Shown here: piece after piece, positions 16,799 to 24,639 of the stretch | How the letters are laid out: every line of letters starts with the position of its first letter | Position numbering within the stretch: position 1 is the first letter of the stretch | Origin: an uncultured Porphyromonas sp. | Lineage (GTDB): Bacteria; Bacteroidota; Bacteroidia; Bacteroidales; Porphyromonadaceae | Assembly (NCBI GenBank): GCA_900538385.1 | Contig: UWSO01000007.1 | Location: 1-64,000 of the forward strand | Direction: 5' to 3' | Length of the DNA stretch: 64,000 bases | The notes under the pieces: model-generated | The model's database searches: none | Seen by the model: only the letters and a program-made list of their open reading frames with translations | What the model was told of the DNA's origin: nothing | Program-made: the position numbers and the translations under genes

Positions 16799-18433
16799 CT
16801 ACTTAGCATAGCTCACGGCTCGTGTCTCACGGATGACCGTGATCTTGACCTGCCCTGGGTAGGTCATCTCGGTCTGTATCTTGTGAGCGATATCTGCCGA
16901 GAGTGTCTCGGTAGCCTGATCGTCTATCTCGTCAGCGCCAACGATAACACGTAGCTCACGACCCGCTTGGATCGCATAGGTCTTGACCACGCCTGGATAA
17001 GAGAGCGCTAGCTGCTCTAGGTCCTTGAGACGCTTGATGTACGCCTCGACGATCTCATGACGAGCTCCTGGTCTAGCTCCACTTATGGAGTCACATATCT
17101 GCACGATAGGCGCTATGAGCGTCTCCATCTCTATCTCCTCATGGTGAGCACCGACAGCGTTGCAGATGTCGGGCTTCTCCTTGTACTTCTCACAGAGCTT
17201 CATACCGAGGATAGCATGTGGTAGCTCGGGCTCCTCATCAGAGACCTTGCCAATGTCGTGTAGCAAGCCTGCACGACGAGCCTTCTTAGCGTTGAGCCCC
17301 AGCTCAGAGGCCATCGTAGCACAGAGATTAGCCGTCTCACGCGCATGCTGCAGGAGGTTCTGTCCATAGGAGGAACGATACTTCATTTTGCCCACTAAGC
17401 GTACCAGCTCAGGGTGCATACCGTGGATGCCGAGGTCAATGATCGTCCGCTTGCCCATCTCGATGATCTCCTCCTCGATCTGCTTGCTGACGCGATCTAC
17501 AACCTCCTCAATGCGAGCAGGGTGGATACGTCCGTCCTGTACCAACTGGTGCAGAGCTAGGCGAGCTATCTCACGGCGCACGGGGTCAAAGGCTGAGAGC
17601 ACGATAGCCTCTGGTGTATCGTCTACGATGATCTCCACACCCGTGGCAGCTTCTAGAGCGCGTATGTTACGACCCTCACGACCGATGATACGTCCCTTGA
17701 CCTCGTCATTGTCTATGTGAAAGACTGATACAGAGTTCTCCACCGAAGTCTCCGTAGCGATGCGCTGTATCGTTGCCACGATCAGTCGTCGAGCCTCTTG
17801 CGAAGCGTTCATCTTTGCCTCTTCGATCACCTCCGCGGTGTAGGCTGCAGCCTGATCACGAGCCTCTAGGCGTAGGGACTCGATGAGTTGCTCACGAGCT
17901 TGCGCTACCGACAGTCCGCCTATCTCCTCCAGCTTAGCTTGCTGTGTGAGGATGGCTTGGCTTAGCTCCTCTTGCTTCCGAGCTACTAGCTGCTCCTGCT
18001 GTGCTATCTGCTTGCGCTCCCGCTCTAGCTCAGTCGAGGATTCCTCCAGTTGCTTAGTACGTGCTGTGAGTGTCTGTTCGAGTTGTTGCAACGTAGTCTC
18101 TCGGCTCTGTACCTGCGCGGTACGATCAGCTAAGCGCTCCTCCAGTTCACCCTTGAGCTGGAGGGCATATTCCTTAGCCTCAATCACCTTTTGTTGCTTA
18201 ATTATCTCGGCATCCTGCTTAGCTTTCTCTAGGATGCTGTCAGCCTCACGTAGCTCCTTCTTTTTTGTCTTATGAGCCTCAAGGATAACCTTGTCGGCAT
18301 TCTCCTGAGCCTCCTTTAGGATGCGCTCCGCTCGCTGCTTGTGGAGTCGCATCACGGCAAGCCATACGACCCCACCGCCTACAACGAGGGCTAATAATAT
18401 AACTAGTATCAGTAGGTATGTGCTAATCTGCAT
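16799..18433 (-). CDS. rny: Ribonuclease Y
   Basis: Membrane-anchored endoribonuclease that starts mRNA decay. The 544 aa show the complete family order: a membrane helix at about 5-27, a long coiled coil at about 30-215 rich in E, Q, K and R, a KH domain with GRIIGREGRN at 247-256, and an HD domain with the metal-binding His-Asp in LLHDIGKV (392-393). The length is within the family range (about 510-540). The zapA-like gene lies upstream, separated by a 165-nt spacer. Confidence 0.95.
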   Translation of the reverse strand: MQISTYLLILVILLALVVGGGVVWLAVMRLHKQRAERILKEAQENADKVILEAHKTKKKELREADSILEKAKQDAEIIKQQKVIEAKEYALQLKGELEERLADRTAQVQSRETTLQQLEQTLTARTKQLEESSTELERERKQIAQQEQLVARKQEELSQAILTQQAKLEEIGGLSVAQAREQLIESLRLEARDQAAAYTAEVIEEAKMNASQEARRLIVATIQRIATETSVENSVSVFHIDNDEVKGRIIGREGRNIRALEAATGVEIIVDDTPEAIVLSAFDPVRREIARLALHQLVQDGRIHPARIEEVVDRVSKQIEEEIIEMGKRTIIDLGIHGMHPELVRLVGKMKYRSSYGQNLLQHARETANLCATMASELGLNAKKARRAGLLHDIGKVSDEEPELPHAILGMKLCEKYKEKPDICNAVGAHHEEIEMETLIAPIVQICDSISGARPGARHEIVEAYIKRLKDLEQLALSYPGVVKTYAIQAGRELRVIVGADEIDDQATETLSADIAHKIQTEMTYPGQVKITVIRETRAVSYAK

Positions 18434-18598
18434 AAATCGTTCTCACTAAAGTGTGTATATCTAATCTGTCACAATGTCTCTGACATGATCGGCAGAGATA
18501 CGGACTCACCCTACTGAGAGATGTCCCAGCTGTCAAACGAATCGATACAAGCTATATACCTAGCCTTCTTGAGAAAGAGGAAAGACACCCACCCTAGC
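18434..18598 (-). other. 165-nt spacer between the zapA-like gene and rny; possible small RNA
   Basis: No open frame was seen. It holds small inverted repeats (for example ATGTC/GACAT at about 18474-18486). My recollection, not something shown here, is that 6S RNA genes are often next to zapA. This spacer is about the right length, but I could not show the closing stem or the open bubble typical of 6S RNA. Treat as an unassigned intergenic region. Confidence 0.2.
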
Positions 18599-18931
18599 CT
18601 ACAACTCTCGCTCTAGTAGATTACTTACCTCGGAGAGACGCTTCAGTAGTTCTGTCGTGTCCTGACTCTCCTTGAGCACCTCACACTGCACGGCTATATC
18701 TACAGCCGCCATGAGCCAGTGAAGCTGCTCATCGCCCTCTGCGGGCTGCGGGTAAGCTGCACGATACTTCTTGACGAGTGCCGATATCGTATGCTGCGCA
18801 CGACGATAGTAAGGCTCCTCGCTACGCGGCACATCGATGGGGATAGCGATGCCGTCGACAAGCAGCGTGATACTCTGCATTTCCTTCCGACGACGCTCTT
18901 GGGTCGTATCCTCTTTCTCCATCCGTGCCAT
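18599..18931 (-). CDS. zapA: ZapA-like cell division protein
   Basis: Small protein expected to bind FtsZ and support Z-ring assembly. Of its 110 aa, residues from about 18 on resemble ZapA: a beta segment SITLLVDGIAIPIDVP, then YYRRAQHTISALVKKYRAAY, then a C-terminal coiled coil (LKESQDTTELLKRLSEVSNLLEREL). The start at 18931 is favoured because its ATG overlaps the upstream stop by one base (TAATG), a sign of coupling. An internal Met (MQSITLLV) would give a more typical length. The partner upstream is a coiled-coil protein, as in many Bacteroidetes. Confidence 0.75.
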   Translation of the reverse strand: MARMEKEDTTQERRRKEMQSITLLVDGIAIPIDVPRSEEPYYRRAQHTISALVKKYRAAYPQPAEGDEQLHWLMAAVDIAVQCEVLKESQDTTELLKRLSEVSNLLEREL

Positions 18932-19254
18932 TAGTGAGGCTGAGTTGTATCTATACTATGCTGTAGCTCTAGGAGAGCTATACTTTGGTCCATTCGTTTG
19001 ATCATCTGGGTCAGTCGCTCCTTAGCGATGCCCATATCTGCACCACTGACGATTAGAGCGCGCGCCATCAGAAGTTGTCGGTTGCGACTCTTCAGCTCCT
19101 CCAGCTCGTCACACAGCTCACTGAGCCGTGCTTTGAGGTCTGCCACCTCGAGACGCTGCGTCTCCACCTCTTGTCGTAGCGTGTCACGCTGCTCGATGAG
19201 TCGCAAAGCGTTTCGATAGAGTGCATCTACCTGTAGTTGCTCGTCGTGCGTCAT
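18931..19254 (-). CDS. Small coiled-coil protein upstream of zapA
   Basis: From the ATG at 19252-19254 this is a 107-aa, mostly helical protein. A long heptad region (ALYRNALRLIEQRDTLRQEV, then DLKARLSELCDELEELKSRN) is followed by a basic stretch and a second short helix. The open frame extends farther to 19422, but the extra 56 residues cover a promoter and the repeat element, so I reject that start. The protein is not a named family I can recognise. Its coupling to zapA suggests a cell-division or cell-shape role, possibly a structural partner of the ZapA-like protein. Confidence 0.7.
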   Translation of the reverse strand: MTHDEQLQVDALYRNALRLIEQRDTLRQEVETQRLEVADLKARLSELCDELEELKSRNRQLLMARALIVSGADMGIAKERLTQMIKRMDQSIALLELQHSIDTTQPH

Positions 19255-19273
19255 TTCGTCACCATGTGTATCA

Positions 19274-19304
19274 CAAAGGTACAGAAAAAAAAGACTCGCC
19301 CAAA
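19274..19304 (-). promoter_or_regulatory. Promoter of the coiled-coil/zapA operon
   Basis: On the minus strand TTTG (19301-19304), 19 nt, then TACCTTTG (19274-19281): a full Bacteroidetes -33/-7 pair. Transcription would begin near 19,267, about 13 nt before the ATG at 19254, and this decides the start of that gene. Confidence 0.8.
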
Positions 19305-19378
19305 GAATCGGCCAACTCCCACGATGAGGGCTCAGAGAGTGACCCACTAGAGCTGAGGTATCGTACCTATAAAATTCA

Positions 19379-19520
19379 ATCTCCACGGAAGCGAAAAATA
19401 AAACTTCGGAGGAATCAAACAATACTTCGGAGGAATCAAATGAAACTTCGGAAGAATCAAACGATACTTCGGAAGAATTTTCTCATTCCTCCGTGGAGAT
19501 TTTTCATTTCCTCGGGAGGA
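19379..19520. repeat. Dispersed 21-bp-unit intergenic element, copy C
   Basis: Four units at exactly 21-bp spacing (19404, 19425, 19446, 19467), the longest array in the window. The ends pair: CTCCACGGA (19381-19389) with TCCGTGGAG (about 19490-19498), so the whole array sits in the loop of a long stem. It lies in the divergent region between the coiled-coil gene and rubrerythrin, with a promoter on each side. Confidence 0.85.
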
Positions 19521-19560
19521 AATCAGCTAAGGCGGGAAAGTTGTAGAAAAAGGGACAGGC

Positions 19561-19591
19561 TTGCACGAGTCATAATAAATAGGTATCTTTG
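19561..19591 (+). promoter_or_regulatory. Promoter of rubrerythrin
   Basis: TTG at 19561-19563, 20 nt, then TATCTTTG at 19584-19591. A start near 19,598 leaves a leader of about 36 nt before the ATG at 19634. Confidence 0.75.
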
Positions 19592-19633
19592 TGGTGGTAA
19601 TGAAACCATTCAACCTTTTAAGAATACCTATCT

Positions 19634-20215
19634 ATGAGTAAGAAATCAATCAAAGGTACACGTACCGAACAGAATCTCCTGAAGTCATTCGCTGGAGAGT
19701 CACAAGCTAGAAATCGCTATACATACTTCGCCGGAGTAGCTCGCAAGGAGGGTTATCGTCAGATCGAGGCTGTCTTCCTAGAGACTGCTGATCAGGAGAA
19801 GGAGCACGCTAAGCGCTTCTTCAAGTTCCTCGAGGGTGGTGAGCTAGAGATCACAGCGGCCTTCCCCGCTGGTGTCATCGGCACCACTGCTGAGAACCTC
19901 AAAGAGGCCGCTGCAGGAGAGCATTGTGAGGCAGAGGAAATGTATCCCGAGTTCGCCAACATTGCAGACGAGGAGGGCTTTAAAGAAATTGCTACCGTCT
20001 TCCGCAATGTGGCCAAGGCAGAGACTGAGCACGAGCGTCGCTACCTAAAGCTGCTAGAGCGAGTCGAGTCTGGCAAGTTCTTTGAGCGTGACGAGGAGAT
20101 CTACTGGCAGTGCCGCAACTGTGGTTTCGTCGTTAAGGCTAAGAAGGCGCCCGCTAAGTGCCCCGCTTGCGATCATCCACAGGAGCACTTCGAGCCAATG
20201 CGCGACAACTACTAA
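19634..20215 (+). CDS. rbr: Rubrerythrin
   Basis: Non-haem diiron peroxidase that reduces hydrogen peroxide in the cytoplasm; a main oxidative-stress defence of anaerobes. The 193 aa contain the ferritin-like diiron domain, with FAGESQARNRYTYFA, DQEKEHAKRFFKFLE and KAETEHERRYLKLLE carrying the Glu/His ligands. A C-terminal rubredoxin-type domain has two Cys pairs (CRNCG and CPACD). The length is typical. Monocistronic: own promoter upstream and hairpin downstream. Confidence 0.97.
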   Translation: MSKKSIKGTRTEQNLLKSFAGESQARNRYTYFAGVARKEGYRQIEAVFLETADQEKEHAKRFFKFLEGGELEITAAFPAGVIGTTAENLKEAAAGEHCEAEEMYPEFANIADEEGFKEIATVFRNVAKAETEHERRYLKLLERVESGKFFERDEEIYWQCRNCGFVVKAKKAPAKCPACDHPQEHFEPMRDNY

Positions 20216-20250
20216 TAATAAGTGACGCATAGGCAAACAGCCTAGACACA

Positions 20251-20286
20251 TCAAGCCCAGCAGACTCATCGTTTGTTGGGCTTGAT
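20251..20286 (+). terminator. Terminator after rubrerythrin
   Basis: TCAAGCCCA pairs with TGGGCTTGA around a short loop, followed by TTCATTTG. The T run is weak. The hairpin may also stop transcription of the minus-strand operon ending at 20321, since it works on both strands. Confidence 0.6.
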
Positions 20287-20320
20287 TCATTTGTGCCTTT
20301 CTAGACAAAAGGAAGAGCAC

Positions 20321-21586
20321 TCAGACGAGTGTACCGAAGAGCTGCGTAAAAGCCTCCGCCATTGCTGCTCGCGTGTACTGCTTATAGTGGTCTGTAAAAG
20401 TATCTATCGGTAGCACCTCGCCACGCTCCAGACGCTCCAAGTGGTGAGTGACAAACTCTACCACCTGCACCACATTGGTCGCAGCGAGCGCTCCACCATG
20501 CGCTCTGAGGATCTGTGCTACAACGCTTTCGTCACTCTCCACCATCAGGATCGGACGATGCATCGCCATCGCCTCAAAGAGCTTCGTCGTAACCATCCCG
20601 TGAGGGCCCTCGGGTTGTTCACGACGACCCAAGAGAAGGAGCATATTCGCCTGAGCCAGTAGCGTCGGCACCTCAGCATAAGGCACCATCGAGTGAAAGT
20701 GCTGACAGGCTCTCACCTCGTCTCCATAACGCTCTAGAAGACTCTCTAGAAGTTGCTGCGAAGCGTTGTCACAGTACCAATGGACTTCGACAGCACCTCG
20801 ATTAACCCATCTACTCAGCGCATCCGCTTGCAGCGCCTCTAGGAGCAGCGTCGGGTCGCGCATCTCGAGAGAGAGCAGCCGTCCTGTGTACACAATGCGG
20901 AGAGGCAACTGAGGTGCCTCCTCAGGCGATGCGACAAAGAGTCTCTCGTCATAACCATTAGGAATACAGACAACTTGCTGGTCTGGGTGCAACTGCTGCA
21001 ACTGGTCACGATGCCACTCAGAGACTGTCATGATAGCTGTGGCTGCCCTGAGCGCCTTTGTACGAGCCTTGATAAATCGTTTTCGCAACCATCTGTAAGC
21101 CTCTTTGCGCATAGGCACCCAGCGTGGTAGCGGTGCTGGCAGAAAACCCTCTGGCGTATACTCCTCGACGATGTCTCGACAGTCCATCACAGCGGGTAGC
21201 CCCGTCTGCCGTGCCAAGCGAGCGACCGCGGGTAGCGGGAAGGTGCGATAACTCATCCCCACGATCAGTGCGTACCGTGTCAAGTCGTAATGCTGCCGTA
21301 AGTGACGTACGAGGCGCCTGCTCTTCACCTGCCATAGCGCGTCAGCTAGTGCGTAGAGCGACCTTCCTCTCATAGGCGCCAGCCGCACACGCTCCAGATG
21401 GTGCGCGGGCAAGCTACTCTTTTGCTCCACAGAGCCGTGAGAGCCTCGGTGATCTCCTCGTATCTCCTCGCTCACCACATCAACCTGCCAGTCACCCTCG
21501 GGGAGCCGCTGCAGGAGTGCTGTGATACGGGGCGCAAACTGCGGAGGCAGCAGGTCAGTCAGTAGCAGGATACGATGAGGAGGCAT
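20321..21586 (-). CDS. Glycosyltransferase, GT4-like
   Basis: A 421-aa predicted GT-B glycosyltransferase. The N-terminal half contains a Rossmann-like region (HRILLLTDLLPPQFAP, LIVGMSYRTFPLPAVARLAR). The linker TAIMTVSEWHRDQL plus CIPNGYDERLF is typical of family 4. The C-terminal half shows LPLRIVYTGRL and the nucleotide-sugar site TTKLFEAMAMHRPIL with its spaced glutamate. Sugar donor and acceptor are unknown. It is the last gene of a four-gene minus-strand group with a deacetylase-like and a FemAB-like protein, which suggests surface polysaccharide or glycolipid synthesis. Confidence 0.8.
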   Translation of the reverse strand: MPPHRILLLTDLLPPQFAPRITALLQRLPEGDWQVDVVSEEIRGDHRGSHGSVEQKSSLPAHHLERVRLAPMRGRSLYALADALWQVKSRRLVRHLRQHYDLTRYALIVGMSYRTFPLPAVARLARQTGLPAVMDCRDIVEEYTPEGFLPAPLPRWVPMRKEAYRWLRKRFIKARTKALRAATAIMTVSEWHRDQLQQLHPDQQVVCIPNGYDERLFVASPEEAPQLPLRIVYTGRLLSLEMRDPTLLLEALQADALSRWVNRGAVEVHWYCDNASQQLLESLLERYGDEVRACQHFHSMVPYAEVPTLLAQANMLLLLGRREQPEGPHGMVTTKLFEAMAMHRPILMVESDESVVAQILRAHGGALAATNVVQVVEFVTHHLERLERGEVLPIDTFTDHYKQYTRAAMAEAFTQLFGTLV

Positions 21587-21599
21587 AGGAGAGCAAGGA

Positions 21600-23015
21600 C
21601 TATAACCCTACGATGTCAGACGCTGGAGAGAGCTTGATGATCTGGCGCAGCAACGCTCGATACAAGCGTGTGTGGTAAATGTGTGGATCGTCTAGCAGCA
21701 GGTTCTCATTGTGAAAGAGTAGCGTCACCTCTCCATGATACTTGTACGCCTGATCGACCATCGCCACCGCCACACGCTCAGCCTCTGCGTAGTCTAGATG
21801 CATATACTTCTCATCATGTAGCGTGTAGTCCATCACCGTAAGCGGATGCAGGATCAAGTCTGTGACCTCCATACTTTGCGGATTGATAAAGCGCACAGGT
21901 CGTGAGGTGCCTAGCCTAAAGCCCGCCACATCTGCATAAGCCATCGAATAATCGTGGTAGATGCCTGCCCCGAGGAGCGCATTGTAGTCCTCAGGCTCAC
22001 GCACCGCCAGATAGTGATGACGAGAGTAGGCAACCGCCTCGCCTAGCTCTTTCTCCAGCTCTACCTTGGCACCCTCCACCGCCTCGGGATGCTCAGAGCA
22101 ATAGAGGTTTAGATGTAACCCAAACTCTACCTTGCGTCTCCGAGCCAATCGCATAATCGCCGCTATCTTGCGATTGCGTAGCGTATAGTTAGGCTTGTCC
22201 AATGGGTGCGGGCTAGGAGTCTTGATAAAGAAGATCGTTCGCACAGGTGCTGCGCACTTACGCTGTGTCTCCACATTCCAATCGAGGAAGCGTCCATAGC
22301 TAAAGAAGAGATCCTCACTAGCCCGTGAGAAAGTATTGCGATAAGCAGCCCGCAGAGAGAAGCGCTCCTTAAGTAGCAAGCGCAGGAAGCCCCGTATACC
22401 TGAGCTGTAGTACGGTTGATCTAGATCATGCGTCAGAGAGACCGCGCTAAAGCCTGGCACCATCGGCCGCACCGCCAGACCTATCTCGCTCATCAGCCGT
22501 CGTAGCTCCGCAGCATACTCATCTACCAGCGGACGCTCTAAGAAGCCCGCACGGTATGGCAGCGACTCCCGCCCGGGGAAACGGCCATGCTCATCCCGCC
22601 GCTTACGATAATACATCTCCTCGTAACGCGACAGAAGGAAGTAACTACTCGCCACCAGGTCGGCATAGATGACCAGCCGTCTACCATAGGGGGTATCTAG
22701 GTACTCCTCACGGGGCTCTCCAAAGAGCAGAGGCATCCCATGCCACTCCGCGAGTGGGAGTGCAGGCATCGACTCAGCACGACCATACTGATCATAGTCA
22801 AAAAAGCCCGACGGCACGATCACCACACGATGAAACGGCTCCGCCTCCTCTGGGCGGCAGTAAGCGACGTAGTCTGGTGAGCGCTGCGCCTGAGTGTGGC
22901 GCGAGATGCGGATCTGACCCGAGATATCAAGCGGGATCGCATCTCCGAGTAGGAAGGATAGGATATATTCTGTCGCCTCGTAGTGTCGCATATTGATCAA
23001 TAGCTTACAAGTCAA
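21600..23015 (-). CDS. Polysaccharide deacetylase-like protein (Bacteroidetes type)
   Basis: A 471-aa protein. The central segment GFSAVSLTHDLDQPYY resembles the first metal-site motif (THDxD) of carbohydrate esterase family 4-like proteins, and FGLHLNLYCSEHPEA could hold the second site. The N-terminal ~190 residues look like the extra domain found in Bacteroidetes members of this group. Enzymatic activity is inferred from the family only. No signal peptide is visible, so it probably acts in the cytoplasm. It lies 6 bp upstream of nothing but an intergenic gap to the FemAB-like gene (stop at 23022) and 13 bp before the glycosyltransferase. Confidence 0.7.
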   Translation of the reverse strand: MTCKLLINMRHYEATEYILSFLLGDAIPLDISGQIRISRHTQAQRSPDYVAYCRPEEAEPFHRVVIVPSGFFDYDQYGRAESMPALPLAEWHGMPLLFGEPREEYLDTPYGRRLVIYADLVASSYFLLSRYEEMYYRKRRDEHGRFPGRESLPYRAGFLERPLVDEYAAELRRLMSEIGLAVRPMVPGFSAVSLTHDLDQPYYSSGIRGFLRLLLKERFSLRAAYRNTFSRASEDLFFSYGRFLDWNVETQRKCAAPVRTIFFIKTPSPHPLDKPNYTLRNRKIAAIMRLARRRKVEFGLHLNLYCSEHPEAVEGAKVELEKELGEAVAYSRHHYLAVREPEDYNALLGAGIYHDYSMAYADVAGFRLGTSRPVRFINPQSMEVTDLILHPLTVMDYTLHDEKYMHLDYAEAERVAVAMVDQAYKYHGEVTLLFHNENLLLDDPHIYHTRLYRALLRQIIKLSPASDIVGL

Positions 23016-23021
23016 ACAAGC

Positions 23022-24044
23022 TCAATAGAGATGCTGTAGATAGTAGTGACGCAGCTGCAGACGCATAGCAAGCGTCTGTCGCCCCGCCTGCAGACGCAGG
23101 TAAGGGTGTGGCACAGCTCCAAAGCTACGAAAGAAAAAGGCGATGCCGCGCTGCATCGACCCTTCGAAGTCAAAGGTGTGACACCCCGTCTCTCGGCTCC
23201 ACGTGATGAGTCTATCTAATAGTAGCGCCATCGCATCCTCTCCTTCAGGCGTTCTCACCTGTCCTCCAGCAATGTAGTACGCAGTGCCAGCATGATGCGC
23301 CACAAAGGCGCCCGCCACAGGCTCGTCCGTATGTGGTGAGAGCAGGAGCAAGAGGGCACCCTGCCGACGCGTCACAGCAGCCGTCACGAGTCGCCTCAGC
23401 GAGGAGGCACAGAGACGATCTCCCCCGCTACGATGCAAGCTCTTATGGCAGAGCTCCACCAGCCTATCTGCACAGGTCGCCACATTCGTTTCGTCAGACC
23501 AGAGTTCTCGCAGACCTAAGGAGGTAGCGCGGCGCACTTTCCGCCGAATCAAGCTATTGTACAGCTCTTGAGGCGACTTCTGTGTCAGGTTTAGGAGATG
23601 GGTATAGGCGATCGAACTACGCCACACTCCCGCAGGCGTCTCACTCGGGAGCCAGTCCCAGTAGTCTAGCGGTAAGTGCGCCTCTATATAGCGTAGCGAT
23701 GAGGGCAATGCATCACCCAGTGCCTGCATAGCAGTTAAATGAGCAATGTATCGGTCTCGATCGAACGTTTCCTCTCCCACCGCCCCCGAGCGATCACTCA
23801 GAGGACCTGCGAACTGACAGCAGGGAGGCACAATCAGGTGACGCCGTGTAGGCATAAAGAGAGGCCACATAAGCGTCGGATCATCCTCCCTAGCCTCCGC
23901 TGTATAGAGTACTGACATCTCCTCGCAGCCCGATGCTGCTAGAAGCCACCAGGGCTGCATATAGAGTGGCAGCGAGGGGGTCTCAGCACACCAACGAGTA
24001 TACTGCTCACTCGAGAGCGAGAGACGACCTACGGAGAGACTCAC
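23022..24044 (-). CDS. FemAB/GNAT-like acyltransferase
   Basis: A 340-aa protein with the two-lobed pattern of FemAB or BioF2-like (GNAT fold) transferases. The N-terminal segment QYTRWCAETPSLPLYMQPWW and the central LYNSLIRRKVRRATSLGL are followed by the C-terminal signature DFEGSMQRGIAFFFRSFGA. Members transfer acyl or aminoacyl groups to peptidoglycan precursors or glycans; the substrate here cannot be told. Its first codon overlaps the end of the macrodomain-like gene by 4 nt (ATGA), so the two are translationally coupled. Confidence 0.75.
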   Translation of the reverse strand: MSLSVGRLSLSSEQYTRWCAETPSLPLYMQPWWLLAASGCEEMSVLYTAEAREDDPTLMWPLFMPTRRHLIVPPCCQFAGPLSDRSGAVGEETFDRDRYIAHLTAMQALGDALPSSLRYIEAHLPLDYWDWLPSETPAGVWRSSIAYTHLLNLTQKSPQELYNSLIRRKVRRATSLGLRELWSDETNVATCADRLVELCHKSLHRSGGDRLCASSLRRLVTAAVTRRQGALLLLLSPHTDEPVAGAFVAHHAGTAYYIAGGQVRTPEGEDAMALLLDRLITWSRETGCHTFDFEGSMQRGIAFFFRSFGAVPHPYLRLQAGRQTLAMRLQLRHYYLQHLY

Positions 24045-24520
24045 GACTTACTAAACCGCTTCGGGATCAAAAGATTAGCGGGCATAGCTCGCAACTCATA
24101 AGCCTCCTCAGAGAGTTCACGCACAGCCTTCCACAGCAAGTCACTCACCTCTTCGGCAGACCACCCTGCGATACCACACCCCACCTCTGTGAGGTAGAAG
24201 GTGAGCATCGGATGATCTAGGGCAAAGCGTAGCAAGCGCTGGAAGCTAGCACGCAGCGCTTCTGGTGCCACGCGACGCATATCCTTGTCAAGCGTTGGCA
24301 AGGCATAAGCCTGTCCCGTCAAGCCCTCGGAGATACCCATCTCTGCGTTAAAGACGCGACGCGCAGTACGTGCAGCACCCCCCATGTGATGTCCCAGTAA
24401 ATTACTGCCGAAGACAAATATCTCGTCTTCACGAAGTACGGAGATGCGCTCTGGTGTATACGCTTCATCCGTGCGATCGGAGAGTCGCTGCCAACCACTA
24501 GGAAGTTGTAGAGCTGTCAT
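24041..24520 (-). CDS. Macrodomain-like (A1S_2505-type) protein
   Basis: A 159-aa cytoplasmic protein. Key segments are IFVFGSNLLGHHMGGAAR, GLTGQAYALPTLD and YLTEVGCGIAGWSAEEVSDLL. The pattern (FGSN-x-x-G-x-H-x-G-A-A, then ALPT, then VGCGIAG) matches a small family seen in phages and bacteria that I know as A1S_2505-type, with a fold related to ADP-ribose-binding macrodomains. The function is unproven; binding or hydrolysis of an ADP-ribose-like nucleotide is only an inference. It is first in the glycan-type operon and lies about 120 bp after recA. Confidence 0.7.
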   Translation of the reverse strand: MTALQLPSGWQRLSDRTDEAYTPERISVLREDEIFVFGSNLLGHHMGGAARTARRVFNAEMGISEGLTGQAYALPTLDKDMRRVAPEALRASFQRLLRFALDHPMLTFYLTEVGCGIAGWSAEEVSDLLWKAVRELSEEAYELRAMPANLLIPKRFSKS

Positions 24521-24594
24521 TGTAACTATGCTTTTTTCAATTTACTGGGTCGTAATAGACCCAACTCTGCCTGATAGCGTGGATCAGAGAGACT

Positions 24595-24630
24595 CGCTGG
24601 GTGAAAGAGCTTGCGCTCACGCACCCAGCG
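24595..24630 (-). terminator. Hairpin after recA
   Basis: CGCTGGGTG (24595-24603) pairs with CACCCAGCG (24622-24630), with an inner GAGC/GCTC pair. It lies just after the recA stop codon; the T run is not clear, so strength is uncertain. Confidence 0.5.
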
Positions 24631-24639
24631 CCCCTCCAA

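Noticed and set aside
19221..19637. 138-codon plus-strand frame over the coiled-coil gene start and copy C of the repeat
   Set aside because: It lies over the promoter and the repeat array, with no family resemblance, and ends at the rubrerythrin start.
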